Origin: Tenrec ecaudatus
Lineage: Eukaryota; Chordata; Mammalia; Afrosoricida; Tenrecidae
Direction: 5' to 3'
Assembly (NCBI RefSeq): GCF_050624435.1
Contig: NC_134535.1
Location: 75,450,494-75,514,493, forward strand
Length of the DNA: 64,000 nt
Position 1 is the stretch's first letter; each line of letters begins with the position of its first letter. The translations under genes and the position numbers were made by a program. Under the pieces are notes generated by a model. The model was not told where the DNA came from and did not search any database. It was given only the letters and a program-made list of their open reading frames with translations. This document shows, one piece after another, positions 1 through 11,049 of the stretch.

Positions 1-128
1 GAAGGGCGGATGAGTGAGCGAGCGTGGGAGGCTTCAAGGTCAGAGCTGGAGCTGGTGGAACAGCAAGGGGATCGGAATATGGGCTTGGGCCTGGAGAGTG
101 CTGGCTTAGGGGACTAGCGTCGCCTCAC

Positions 129-1013
129 CCTCCAGCTGGTCCTTGTTAAACTCGATCTGTGGAAGAAAAGAGCAGGTGAGGAAGGATGACGGGGTTCAGA
201 AAATCTCCCCAGCACTCCTCCCAACCAACTGGCAGCCACTTCTGAGGGGCCCAAAGGGACCAGACCGGGAGCCCAGCCACCTCAGTCCCATTCCCAGCTC
301 TGGGCCTTGGGAGAATCCCAAGAGGAGGAATGACAGCAGGGAGCGTTTCCTGGGAACAGGGTTAATCCCATGCCACCTGTTCCCCGCCCTCCATTGCCCT
401 GAGCCCTGCATCCTTCACATAACTGGGGGCTGAACAAAGGCTAAATTTACCCCTGGCCCCCAGCTGTGATTGTCCTGTCCTCTCCAGCCTCCTCTCCTGG
501 GACTGAGCCTGGCGGCCTTTGAGTTGGACAGCATCTCCCTCCCTTCACCTTGAAAGAACCATCCTCAGACCCAGATGTGCCCCATCGCACAGGTCCTCAC
601 TCCTGGAGGAGAGTCAGCGAGGGTGTGTGCACTCGTGTGTGCGGTAGCACACGCGTGTGTCACGGGGTCAGAGGGAGAGACAGCACAGACAACAGCAGAG
701 CCCAAAGCCTGGAGGTTTCCAAATGGCAAGCTCCTGAAACATATCCATTCTGTGCCTACTATGCACCCTCTCCTGCCCCTAGGCTGTGTCCCACCCTTGT
801 CCCACCCTCTCCGAAGTCTACCCTCACTCTCTGGGGACTCACCACTACTTTGGAGAGATCGATGGGGGGCTCCTGGGGCTTCTCAGGGGCTGGGGAGGCA
901 GCAGACTCGGCCTTGGCCTTGGCTGGAGGGACCCCTGCTGCTGGCTTGGCAGCAGGCTTTGAGGGAGAGGAGCCCACCGGTTTCTTCACAGGAACATCCT
1001 TCTTGGGAGGCAT
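129..1013 (-). CDS. MYL6B: MYL6B, first two coding exons (partial gene)
   Basis: This is the start of the myosin alkali (essential) light chain gene MYL6B (MLC1SA), which stabilises the lever arm of slow-muscle and non-muscle myosin heavy chains. Coding exon 1 is 843..1013 (57 codons). It begins MPPKKDVPVKKP, continues with an Ala/Pro/Lys-rich extension typical of long essential light chains, and ends DLSKVV before a GTGAGT donor. Exon 2 is the 28-bp exon 129..156 (IEFNKDQLE), with a good CAG acceptor and GTGAGG donor; a 28-bp exon at this point is typical of the MYL6/MYL6B family. The EF-hand exons lie to the left of the window. The Pro/Ala/Lys extension separates it from MYL6, which lacks it. 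The frame is intact in the part seen. Confidence 0.95.
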
Positions 1014-1068
1014 GATGTCCGGTAGCCAAAGGACAGTGTGTCGTGTGTCGATGGGGACACCCATCTCT

Positions 1069-1078
1069 GTTTAAATAG
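1069..1078 (-). promoter_or_regulatory. A/T-rich box upstream of the MYL6B start codon
   Basis: CTATTTAAAC lies 56 bp upstream of the MYL6B ATG. It resembles a TATA box, or a degenerate MEF2 site, at a distance that would suit a proximal muscle promoter with a very short leader. It could also be chance sequence just before a splice acceptor. No transcript evidence is available here. Confidence 0.3.
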
Positions 1079-1261
1079 TCAGGGAGTCTGGGATGTCAAG
1101 GGGCGGGGGCAGGGGCTGGGAGCCAGTTGGCAGTGTGGAGGGTGAGGTAGAGGAGACTGCCTGTTTGTCCTCATTCCCCTGCCCTCCCCTGGTTCAGGAC
1201 TCCTGCCTCAAGGTCTTCCCCTCCTCAGCCTGCCCCTTCCCAAATGCTGGCCAGAGCAGTG

Positions 1262-1279
1262 CCCCCCCCCCCCCCCCCC
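1262..1279. repeat. Poly-C homopolymer run
   Basis: An uninterrupted run of about 18 cytosines sits upstream of the MYL6B coding start. The exact length is prone to sequencing and replication slippage. Confidence 0.8.
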
Positions 1280-2117
1280 GCCGCTGAGGCAGCGAGAAAA
1301 AGCCAGAGCCTGCCTGTGATGGGGGAGTTAGGCTCTGGGGTGAAGGCTACTGAGCGAGATCTTGGGGAGGTCTAGAGGGGGTCCTTGGGTCCTAGCTGCT
1401 TTAGACTTGGGAAGGCGGAGGGGCAGGGGTCTGAGGGAATGGAAGATAAGAAAAATGGCAGCTCTTCCACTGATGAGGGGCAGGGCTAGGTGACCCCCAG
1501 TCTGAGCCCCAGCACGTGTCTGGGCACTCCACAATATAAAGAATAGTGACAGGAAGGGGAGTGTGGCATTGTCTCAGTGCCCAGCGTTGCGAGTGTGTGT
1601 GTGGGGGGGGTAACTAGGTCAGGTTTAACACCCACCCATGGCCATGGGAATCACACAAAGGATGGGTTGTTTCCCAAGCCTACAGGGGCTGGGGGTGGCC
1701 CTGGGGGTGAGAGGCAAAGAGCCTCAATTCTCTAACTCATATCTTATGGGGTCCGTGATTACCCCCAAGCGGGGACGGGGGCAAGGGAAGCCCTGGCTTG
1801 CGTGCCAGGGGCAAGCCTTAGGGGGCACTGGGAAAGGGTCCGAGTGGAGGAGGGCATTGGAGGAAGGGATCACTGCTTTTGTTTTAGCGGATGCGCATGG
1901 AGTGGTTTGGGGGAGATGACAGCGACTCCATTAGAACAGAGGGCTCAGAGTCCTGCTCCCCAAAATGCAGCGTCCCGTTTTACATAAATCAGGAGCCATC
2001 CCTCCTGCAGGGAGTACACCGGAGCCACACACACATGCACAAACATTCATACACGCACATGCACACAAAGAGCCTCAAAGAGAGGAAGGAACCCCGAAAC
2101 AGTCCCTGAAAACTCAC

Positions 2118-2290
2118 CCTGCGCAGTCCCGAGAAGGGGAGGGGGCGGGGCGCAGTGCGGCGCCCGTCTCCTGAAGGGTTAATTCGGGCGGCGACCTCAG
2201 AGCAGGCCGGGAGCTGTAGTCCCGGCCCGGGACCCAGGACGTGGACCCGGTGGCTTCCGCCCAGGCCAGGCGGTTGGTGATTCGATTCCT
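2118..2290 (-). promoter_or_regulatory. MYL6B: MYL6B probable CpG promoter and noncoding first exon
   Basis: A short GC-rich island contains a GC box (GGGGGCGGGGC on the plus strand). On the minus strand it ends in CTGCGCAG followed by GTGAGT, a strong donor at 2117/2116. This fits a noncoding first exon of MYL6B spliced to the exon that carries the ATG. The 5' limit is not visible and is set only by where GC richness falls off. Confidence 0.5.
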
Positions 2291-2309
2291 TCAGCGCGCT
2301 TTAAAAAAA

Positions 2310-4975
2310 GATCTTTTTTTTTTTTTTTTCACAGTTTTGGCAATTCTCTCACAGATCATATAACAGTCCAGTCATATCAAGAAGAGATGTACAATCCTTA
2401 CCACGATCGATTTTAGAACATTTTCTTCTTTTAAGATCATTTTATCGGGGGCGCTTACAACCCTTGTTACGCTCCATACATCAATTGCATCATATGTATT
2501 AGTACATACATTGCCACCGTTCTTTTCTAGACATTTAATTTCTATTGAGCCCCTGGGATCAGCTCTGCTGTGTGATTTTTTTAATCGTGCCAAAAAGATA
2601 CACAGCAAAACATTCTCAAATGCAACCGGTCCCACATGTATAGTTCAGTGCTATTGGTTATACTCGTCATGATTGATGCCCTTTCCAACACCGCAAACAC
2701 CAGCTCAACGCCGCTAAGCAACCGCTCCGCCTCCTTCACCCATGGCGACCACCGGCCCACTGTGGTCTCTTTTTCCTTTTTAGTCATTTTCCTGATGTAA
2801 ACATTCACATGTACACTTCCATAGTTAAGTCTCTTTTTCATGTTCTTTTCTTTCTTTTCATTTACAAACCATTTTATTGGGGGCTTGTACAACTCTTATC
2901 AATCCATCCATTGTGTCAAGCACGTTTATACATTTGTTGTCCTTGTCATTCTCAAAGCATTTTCTTTCTACTTGAGCCCTTGGTATCAGCTCCTCATTTC
3001 CCCTCCCTCCCCGCCCCCCAGTTAAGTCTCTTTTAAAAGGAGTATGCATATCAGTCATCACAGTCAATTCTAGTGGCCCCTGCCCCATGCATTCTGTATT
3101 TGCTCCCCACTTCCCCCATAAACCATTGCATCAGGTATTGTCTCTGTGCAGCCACTCCTTCTGCACTTTATAAACTGGGAAACCTAACAGAAACAATTTA
3201 AAAAAGAGAATAAAATAATATAAAGAGTAAGAAAGACCATCAAAAAAAAAGAGACCATCAACAATATTAAAAAAGCCAGAGAAGACATTTCTGTCGTGGA
3301 ACAAATGAGAAACATAAAAGCCTACAGCAAATTCAGGTTGGGTCAAGAGGGAGTCCACTGACCAAGAGTCCTATTACACCATGGTTTGATCCACCATCAA
3401 GTTCACAGTCATCTGTCTTCTCGTCAAACTGTTTGAGGGCCCTTCCTTGTGGCTAGAGGGGATCTGTCAGAGGCTTAATCTGACTAGATGCTCTGCACAT
3501 GGGTATGGGGCTCCCACTGCCCTCCAGAGCCTGCTACAAATTGTGTGTTCACAATTTAAGCTCAGATACTTTTCCCTTCAGCAATCTGGGTGTTGTCATT
3601 GTCATCTTGACGCACACAAGCTGGTGTGCTTCTTCAATGTGGACTTAGTTGACGCCCCACTAAATGGCTGCTTCTTTGAAGACAAGCCTTGGGGACCCTC
3701 GACACTATTCCAATTGATAGCCCAGCACCATCTGCTCGCTTCACGTTTGCTGTAGCACCCTTGTCTTCCGTGGTCTCTGTATGCTGAGGTGGGTGTGGAG
3801 CAGGGTCATGCCGTAGGACGGACTGTTCTTGGCTGGGCCTGGAATTCAGTGGGAGCCCAGAATCCACCTGCTTGTCCATGGGCTCTGAATGACGCTAGTC
3901 TACGCTGGAGGCACTATCAGCTTTCTTCACCACATTTGCTTATTCACTAACTTTGTCTTCAGCGGTTGTGTCGGGAGGGTGAGCATCATAGAATTCCAAT
4001 TAAGAATGCTATTAAGAAGAAAGTGTTCTTGCATTGAGGGAGTACTTGAGTGGAGGCCCAATGTCCTTCTGCCAACTTAATACTAAACCTATAAATATAG
4101 GCACATAGATCTGTTTCCCCATCCTCATATTTGCATATGTACATGTCTTTGTCTAGACCTCTATAAATGCCCTTTGCCTCCCAGCTCTTTCCTCTATTTC
4201 CCTTGACTTTCCTCCTGTCCCACTATCATGCTCTGTCCCCACCTGCGTTTCAGCAATACCTCTTTTTACATTACCCTTGATCTTGCCCTACTAGGCCTCC
4301 CACACCCACCTCACCACCAATTTGTATCACTAGTTGTTCCCTTGTCCCTGGGTTTGTTAACACCACTTCCTTACCCCCTACCTCCCCCTATCCCATGTCC
4401 CCCAAGAACTGTCGGTCCCGTTGTTTTTCCTCCAGCTTGTTCATCCAGCCTATCTTATTTAGACAGACCTGCGGAGATAATAACATGCACAAAAACAAGA
4501 CAGAGAAAAACCAAGCAACAATATACAACAAAACAACAACAAACCACTGACCAAGAACAAAACAAAACAAAACAAGAAAGAAAAGCTTGTAGTTAGTTCA
4601 AGGACTGTTTGTTGGCCTTTAGGAGCGTTTTCCAGTCCAGTCTGTTGGGGCACCATGCCCTGGCCCCAAAGTCCACCTTCAGCATTCCCTGGGGACCTTG
4701 CCGCTCCATTCCCTTGCTGTTCTGTTGCACTCCCCCAGTGTTTTGCCTCGGTGTGGTGGGATCAGATCAGGGACAATTCCCACACTGTGTCTCCGGTGCT
4801 GTCCCCTGCAGGGCCATGGGTCAGTGAGGGGCGTCCTGTCTCATAGTGGGGCTGGCCATGTGGTCCTCTCTGTGGACTGGCTGCTCTAATTGGGGTCATC
4901 ATCCTCAGGCCTGGTGGGCCAGGATGGACAGCACTGTGCTTCAAGGTTGATTGTGCAATGTCCTTTTTTCATAAC
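2310..4975 (-). mobile_element. LINE-derived block, minus-sense 3' regions
   Basis: The block starts with a T-run and contains at least two copies of a LINE 3' terminus. Each is recognised by TTTTATTGGGGGC followed by ACAACTCTTATCACAATCC-like and GAGCCC(C/T)TGG-like blocks, at about 2434 and 2860. The same terminus recurs at about 9.9, 16.6, 38.9, 51.6, 53.0 and 57.6 kb. The remainder (about 3.2-4.97 kb) is pyrimidine-rich, A-rich in one stretch (4490-4580), and looks like L1-type 3' untranslated sequence. No intact LINE ORF is visible. The family name is uncertain; L1-like and afrotherian is my best reading. Confidence 0.6.
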
Positions 4976-5029
4976 GAATGTCGTGCCATTCCTCTCGATT
5001 GTGTTATTCCCAGCATAGTAAATGTGTGA

Positions 5030-5545
5030 TTTTCTGATTCAAAAATGACCAATATCAGTCCGTTTCAGCTCACCAATGCCTAGCATATCTATCTTTATGT
5101 GTTCCATTTCCTTTTTGGACCACTTCCATTTTTCTTAAATTCCAACTTCAGATATTCCAAGTTCTGACCCTGAGCCGAGTTTTGCAGCTGTTTCTCTTTT
5201 CCGTGAGTGGTGCCCCATCAGCAAAGGAAGACCCCAAGGCTCCACTCCCCCAGCCTTTGCCCCACTCCTGCCACCATGGTCGACTCCCCTCTGAGAAAGC
5301 AGCTCTTCCCCAGTCACATGTTGGGGGCCCACCCTCGGGCAAGATTTCCGACAATGTTCTGCTTCTGTTCCCTAGGAAGCTGTGCAGAACGTCTCTGCAG
5401 GTACTTTCTGCGACGTGGTCGGCTGATTCCTTTTTCGTTGTCTGTTCTTAGTCTGGAAGCTCTGCTGAAACCTGTCCACCAGGGACCTAGCATCCAGCAT
5501 CACAGTAGCCCGCAAGCCCCCACTGTAGACAAACTGACCTAGGAC
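5030..5545 (-). mobile_element. BovB (RTE) LINE fragment
   Basis: The plus strand resembles antisense BovB ORF sequence. Recognisable blocks are a 'tgcctagcatatctatctt' block, the following 'tgttccatttcctttt' block, 'gaagctctgctgaaacctgt' and 'gcaagcccccactgtagaca'. BovB is an RTE-clade retroposon spread horizontally among ruminants, squamates and afrotherians. The copy is diverged and fragmentary. The identification rests on remembered consensus blocks. Confidence 0.6.
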
Positions 5546-5761
5546 TTGTCTGAAAACAAATGACCCGTGGGGGCAGGAGGAGGGAGAAAGAACTCCTGCT
5601 CAGGGGCCACCATGCATCTGGGGAGGGCGCTGAAGGATCTGGGAAAGTGGGAAAGGACAAAGGCGATGATTGGACAATGTGACCCACATAATTCATGCCA
5701 CTCGATAGTGCAGGTGCAGACTGTCGAAGACTGAAAACTGTTGAAATGGGAAGTGTTTAAA

Positions 5762-5790
5762 TATCACACACACACACGCACACACACACA
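5762..5790. repeat. Short (CA)n microsatellite
   Basis: A CA-dinucleotide tract interrupted by one G, lying between the BovB fragment and the mariner relic. Confidence 0.85.
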
Positions 5791-5829
5791 GGTACAAAAA
5801 AACAGGATTAAAAAAAAACCTACATATTT

Positions 5830-6410
5830 AATTTTTTTTTAACAAAGCAACCTTATCACCTTCAAAGTACTCTCCATGACACTTGATACATCTGTCAGAT
5901 CTGGGATTCCATTCTTGGAAACATTTTTCAAACTCATGTTTGGATGGCACCTCCCTCATTTTTTCTTCTCCCCTTCTGCATCGTCAAATCACTGTCCTTT
6001 CGTGTCCCTCTGCATTCACGGAAACAAAAACAAGTCACACAGATCAAGGTTAGGCGAGTAAGGTGTGTGGGAGCAAGAGAGGCAGACTGTTTGGTTTGTT
6101 GTTTGTTTTTTTTGCCAAAACCTGGCACACTGGGCTGGCTGCAGAAGCAGGTGCATTGTTGTGGTGGCAAAACCAGTCTCCCCCTCCCCGCCCTCCAATC
6201 AGGCCTTTTTTGTCACATGTTGGTACACAATCTTTTCAGAGCCTCTAAATAGGAAGCTTGATTAACAGTCTGACCTGGTGGAGTGAACTCCTTCACATCA
6301 GCGGAGTTTGTTCCCGTGGGTTTTTTTTTGGTGGGGCGGGTACCTCGCTCATATGTAACAAGTGGGTTTAAGCAAAAAAACCCAAACATCTCAGTCACTG
6401 GAGTAGTTTT
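5830..6410 (-). mobile_element. Mariner-type DNA transposon relic
   Basis: Minus-strand translation gives mariner transposase landmarks in the right order. FTPPGQTVNQASYLEALKR (about 6225-6290) corresponds to the family's VPPGQTVNQ-YLEVLKRL block. HTPYSPNLDLCDLFLFP (about 6018-6068) corresponds to the catalytic-end PPYSPDLAPCDFFLFP block, where the last acidic residue of the DD34D triad lies. The N-terminal third is not visible, no clear terminal inverted repeats were found, and the blocks sit in different frames, so it is dead. The surrounding DNA is other repeats. Confidence 0.75.
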
Positions 6411-6439
6411 GGTTCACCCCATGTACACACCTGTTAATG

Positions 6440-7465
6440 TGTTGAGAGAGTCTAAGCAAAGTCTAACTGCCATCGCATGGCCTTTCCTTGCTTGGATCTG
6501 GAAAGGAGCTGGGGGACTGCCGATCGGATTCACCTGTGAGTAATTTCAGCCCGGCTTCCCTGTTGGCTGGATATAAAAGGAGCCCTCTGAGCAGCAGGAG
6601 GAGCAGGCTCATTGCTGGCAAGAGCCGGGAGCGGAGCGTGTGTGCTGGGCAGTAACCCCGCGCGCGCAATGACCCTCTGGGCTGTACAGTCAGAGAAGCA
6701 GAACCAGGTGCTGGAACCTGGACTTCCCAACCCACAGAGCAAGTATGGTTGAATGCTTTTGTGCCGGAGGCTGGCTTGTGGCGTCGCCGAGGGCCTGTGG
6801 GCACTGATTGGGGAAGTTGGCCTAGCTCACCCAGGGAGCTTAACCTGGTGTCTTCCGACAAGACCTAGAGCAGAGTGGTGTGCCCACTGGGCGTTTGTTA
6901 GCGGAGTTGACAGAGCTTTGTAACGTGTCCCGAGAAACCATTCACCTCTGTTTCTCATTACGTGTATTAACTTCCTTGATGAGACCTTCCATTGTGATGA
7001 AATGAGCTCCGTGTGGCCACTGCAGTAGAGATGCGCACCCAGAGGGGTGAGAGAGAGAGTCCTAATGAAGTCAACTTAGACAGGGGTTCTTAAAGAAACG
7101 GAAGAGAATTTGCTGGGGGATGTCAGCGCTTTGGCATTTGACCAGGTGGTGCTATTCTTCATCGTGCGGGGCTGGGGGGAGGATGAGGATGGTTTACGAG
7201 ACGCGGAGTTGACGAAGGCCTGCTCCAGTCCCAGTTGTGTCCACTCACAGCAGATGTAAGATTCAAACGGAAAAGTACACGTTGTGGTCATACTGCCGTT
7301 TCACTTCCTAATGTTCGAAAACAGTGGTTCTCAGACTTCGCTCTTCTCTAGAATCTCCCGGGAGCTATGCAAGCAATTAGACTTCAAGGTACTGCCCCCA
7401 AGGACCTGGTTCCAGGTCTGCCATGGGGACTGGGCATCCGCGCGAAAGGCTTCGGTCTACCAGAC
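6440..7465. other. Unassigned spacer
   Basis: No gene is recognised. It includes a TATAAAAGG at 6572-6580 with no associated ORF, and at 7321-7380 a 'cagtggttctcagact' block resembling a degraded hAT/MER5-type element. The remainder is unassigned. Confidence 0.4.
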
Positions 7466-7468
7466 ATG

Positions 7469-7660
7469 GAGCCCTGGCGGGTCGTGCTGACGAGTTGGGC
7501 TGTGATCTGCAAGGTCAGCAGTGTGAAACCAGCAGCCGCTCCGTGGACGAACAATGGTTCTGTTTTCTCCCATGAAAAGTGACAGTGTCAGAAATCCATA
7601 GGGGTGCTTCTGTAGGGTCCAATGGGGTCACATGAGAAGGTATGGATTAGAGAGAGCGAG
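7469..7660 (+). mobile_element. AfroSINE copy
   Basis: Starts GAGCCCTGGCGG, followed by a B-box-like GTCAGCAGTGTGAAACC and a degraded 'ggggt...tctgtagggtc' 3' half. Diverged. Confidence 0.7.
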
Positions 7661-7983
7661 AGAGCAAGCAGTGAGAATCATTTTACAGGCACACAGATAA
7701 CCAGCAGACTCAGTAAATGGAGTGACCTTTGAAAAGCGTGCATTGATTACGTCCTCTCCCTAGCTAAAATCCTTTTGTGTCTTTTTATAAAGATTAAATC
7801 TTTTCAGGGCCACCCACTCCCCCCCCCCAAAAAAAAATGACCACAATTTCAAACTGCTTATTCCATAGGAAGCACCCACACCTATTCGCTTTCAGAACCT
7901 CAAAGGTTTCCTCTGACTTTGCTCATTGAGGGCTGTGGCCTCTTAACTTTCAACCACCATCATATTTTTGGGGCCCATAGAGC

Positions 7984-8185
7984 ACACCACTGTCATCAAG
8001 CTGCTTCTGACTCTTAGTGTGCTCTTTAGAGTTTGTGAGGCTGTGGCTGTAAATCTTTACAAAAGAAGACAGCTTTCTCTTTCAGTCTCCCAAGGAGCAG
8101 CTGGTGGGTTTGAACTGCTGGCCTTGTGGTTGGCCCCATGCCTCACCCACAGTGGCAGCGTGCACCTTAAGCGGCTCGCAGTGCC
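7984..8185 (-). mobile_element. AfroSINE copy
   Basis: Antisense pattern: 'tgtaaatctttac', then 'aaggagcagctggtgggtttgaac', then 'ggccttgtggtt'. Confidence 0.75.
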
Positions 8186-8916
8186 TGTCCTCAAGACCTT
8201 CAAAGAGTTGTGAGTGAACGGATACCTGGGTGAAAGGGAGAGTCATTTAATAGGGAGATAGGTTGGGGGTGGGGGGGTGTCCAAGGGATTGAGAGTTCCC
8301 CTGTATGGGACCCTTCCTCTACCTTAAAGGTGAAGTGATTTGAGTTGGTAAGCGAATAAGCAAGAGGAGGTAGCTTTAAAAAATAGTGAGAGTTTAAAAA
8401 AAATAGTGAGAGTTTAGAGTCTGTGAAAAGCTGAGAGTTGGGTGGGGATCCATTCACAAATGCTCTGAGTGCCTGCTCGGAGTTTGCTGAGCAGCCAGGA
8501 GGCTATCCGGATGGCGCTAAGCCATGAGGTCGTGGTCCTCAGCTGCTCAGGTGATTGAACCGGAGAAACAACGTGGCGGGAATGATAATGGCATTGATGT
8601 GTTGTGCTATAGAGATAATGGAGGGAGGACCTGAGAGCGGGTAGCTGAGAGGCTGGATCAAAGGGGAGAGGTGGGCAGCCCAGGCCAAGTAGAGGTGTGA
8701 GGACAGAGAAGGAGCCTCCAGATTGAGAGGACGGGCAGAGGGCAGAGTCACTTAGGGGCGGAACGAAAAAGGATGTGCTTGGAATGCTCAGAATTCTTGC
8801 TGGGAAAAAATGGTGCATTGGAGATTTAAAAATTCCCAGAGACACGGAAAGGCCGGGCTAAGTGGCTGTGGCTGTGCCCGTGGACAGTGTAAGGACTCCT
8901 GGAGGCAGAGTGGGTG

Positions 8917-9060
8917 GCATGGTGGGTTGATCCGTGGGAGGGGACTCTGTGGGGAAAGGTGCGGTTCTCTGCTCCCATAAAGATTTACAGTCCCAGCAGC
9001 TCCTCTGCCCTGGGGCTCGGGGATGACTCAGGCCCCACTCAGTGGCCGGCTGTGAGTGGG
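8917..9060 (+). mobile_element. AfroSINE copy, degraded
   Basis: Contains the SINE core 'gctcccataaagatttacag' and a diverged 3' half. The 5' tRNA-like part is weak. Confidence 0.5.
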
Positions 9061-9079
9061 TGGTGGTAAAGGTGAAGGT

Positions 9080-9870
9080 CGCTGGATTGGTAGAGAGCGC
9101 CCGCCCATTAGAATTCTTTCAGTTACAAGTGTAAAGAATCTGACGAAAGTTGGCTGAACAATAAAAGGGGTTATTGGTTCATGTAGTTAACGTCCAGAGA
9201 TTGAATGGACTCTCTGAGCTCGGTCTGCTGTAGAGCGTCCTGGCATAGCTGTGCCCCATGGGTTAGCCTCTGCGAGGGCCCCTCTCCTGGAGTCCAATCC
9301 GGCTTGACTTCTGACAGCTCCCACAGAGGGAGAGCGCTAGCTTCTCTTGACCACTGGGATCAATTCCTGTATGTCCCTCAGGCTGGGCCGTCTCAGGTCA
9401 TAGGCCTGTCTGCCCTAGAACAAATCAATCCGCCAGGGGAGCAGCTGGAATTGGCATAGGCCATTGGTCATTCTGCAAGGGGGCTAGTTTCCCTTAGGCC
9501 AGTTAGGGGCCATCCCTGCCGCGAGGCGTGGGTGGGGGTAGGTGCAATCCAGGTGACAGAGGTAGAAAGGATGGCGGGAATGAGGGTGCTAGTTACTGAA
9601 TGAGCTGCGAAAATGCACGTTGAAGAGACAGGAGACCAGGATGTAGGGCAGCAGAACCTTCAGTAAAAACCGAAGTAGAAAAGCAGGACCCCCTCCTCTA
9701 TGCAAACCAGACATATTTAGACAAACATGTCTCTGAGGCTGGTAGATGACTGGAGACAAGCTCTCTTAGGAATATACTTATTTTACTTTCTTTAGGGTGA
9801 CTTCAAAAAGAAGAAAAAAACTTTTAAAAGCATTCAGTGGGCCTTTTGCCAGTGACCCACTGAGCCATCA
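9080..9870. other. Unassigned spacer
   Basis: Probably old degraded repeats (for example 9130-9530), but no family is recognised and there is no credible coding sequence. Confidence 0.3.
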
Positions 9871-9879
9871 AAAAGGGCA

Positions 9880-10275
9880 GATTAAAAACACCACTTTGGG
9901 GTGAAGCGGCAACTTCTGTTGTGGAACTTCAATGGGGGCGATGTGACCAAAGTACCCACCTTGGGGACTAAAACCAGAGTGTGAGGGGTGGGCAGCAGGA
10001 AACTGGGTGAGGGGAGATGCCGGGCAGTATAAGATAGGTTAGAGTAATAATTTATAAGTTATTAAGGGTTCGTGAGGGAGGGGGAGCGTGGAGGGTGGGG
10101 GAGGGAAAAAAGGAAAACGAGCTGATTCCAGGAACCCAAGTGGAAGGCGACTTTTGAGAATGACGAAGGCAACGAATGTATAAGGGTGCTTTACTCAATT
10201 GATGTATGTATGGATTGTGATAAGAGTTGTATGAGCCCCAATAAAATGATTTATTAAATAAATAAATAAATAAAT
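9880..10275 (+). mobile_element. LINE 3' end, plus sense, with (AAAT)n tail
   Basis: This is the reverse complement of the terminus seen at 2434 and 16644. It ends 'gtatgagccccaataaaatgattt' followed by an AAAT-repeat tail at about 10252-10275. It is 5'-truncated with no ORF. Confidence 0.75.
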
Positions 10276-10489
10276 AGAAATAAACAAATTTTCATATAGT
10301 AAGAAAAAAACAAAAAACCAGAGTGTGGTGCAGGTGGAGAGGTTTTGAGTTGTGTGGGGGGGGAAGGTAGGTGGAACTGTGTAACCATCTAACTGACCCT
10401 AAAAAAATTGACTTCTTGTTTGCATCCCTGTATTTAAAAAAACAAACCAACCTGATTGACAGACTAGACTCCACCCCTTCGTTCAAGTT

Positions 10490-10866
10490 GACAGGAGATT
10501 ATGTAACGGTCACTGATTGGTTTAGTTGTGAGGATTTTGGTCTTAACATTGAGTTGCAATCCATACTGAAGGCTAGGATCCTTGATCCTCATCAGCAAGT
10601 GCTTCAAGTCCTCCTCACTCTCAGCAAGCACAGAGTGTCATCTGCGTATCACAGGTTGTTGGTAAGCCTTCCCCAAACCTGACACTGCACTGTTTTTCAT
10701 ACAATCCAGCCTCCGTGATGATTGGCTCAGCATTCAGGATGCGTAAGTATGGCAGGATGATATGACCCTGGTGCGCACCTTCTTTGGAGTCCATCCGGTA
10801 TTTCCATGTTCTGTTTGATCCGTGTACAGGTCCCACATGTGCACAATTCCGTTGTGGAGTTCCCAC
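10490..10866 (-). mobile_element. BovB (RTE) reverse-transcriptase fragment
   Basis: Minus-strand translation (10621-10866) shows GHIILPYLRILNAEPIITEAGL, cf. the BovB RT block GCILSPYLFNLYAEYIIREAGL, then QMTLCA in place of the YADDT active-site strand. Plus-strand blocks such as 'catcagcaagtgcttcaagtcctc' also match antisense BovB. It is degraded, and an AfroSINE follows directly on its right. Confidence 0.75.
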
Positions 10867-10868
10867 TG

Positions 10869-11045
10869 TGTCTTGGCGGCATAGTGGTTACAGACTGGGC
10901 AGCTAACAGAAGTCAGCAATTCCAAACCGGAGCAGCCCCGTGGGAGAGACCAGAGACCAGGGCTCCTCTGAGACTCACGGAGGCAGCGCTACCCTGCCCG
11001 GCAGGGGCCACGATGCACTGGGATCCGCTTGATGCAGGGTGTCGA
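10869..11045 (+). mobile_element. AfroSINE copy, full-length pattern
   Basis: 'ggcggcatagtggttacag', then 'gcagctaac', then 'gtcagcaattccaaacc', then 'gcagcgctaccctgcccg', and finally 'gggatccgcttgatgcag' match successive SINE blocks. Confidence 0.75.
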
Positions 11046-11049
11046 TTCT

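Noticed and set aside
6572-6580. TATAAAAGG with downstream GC-rich sequence, resembling a promoter or an LTR
   Set aside because: No ORF follows, and no paired ends, target duplication or retroviral motif were found, so neither a gene nor an LTR is supported.
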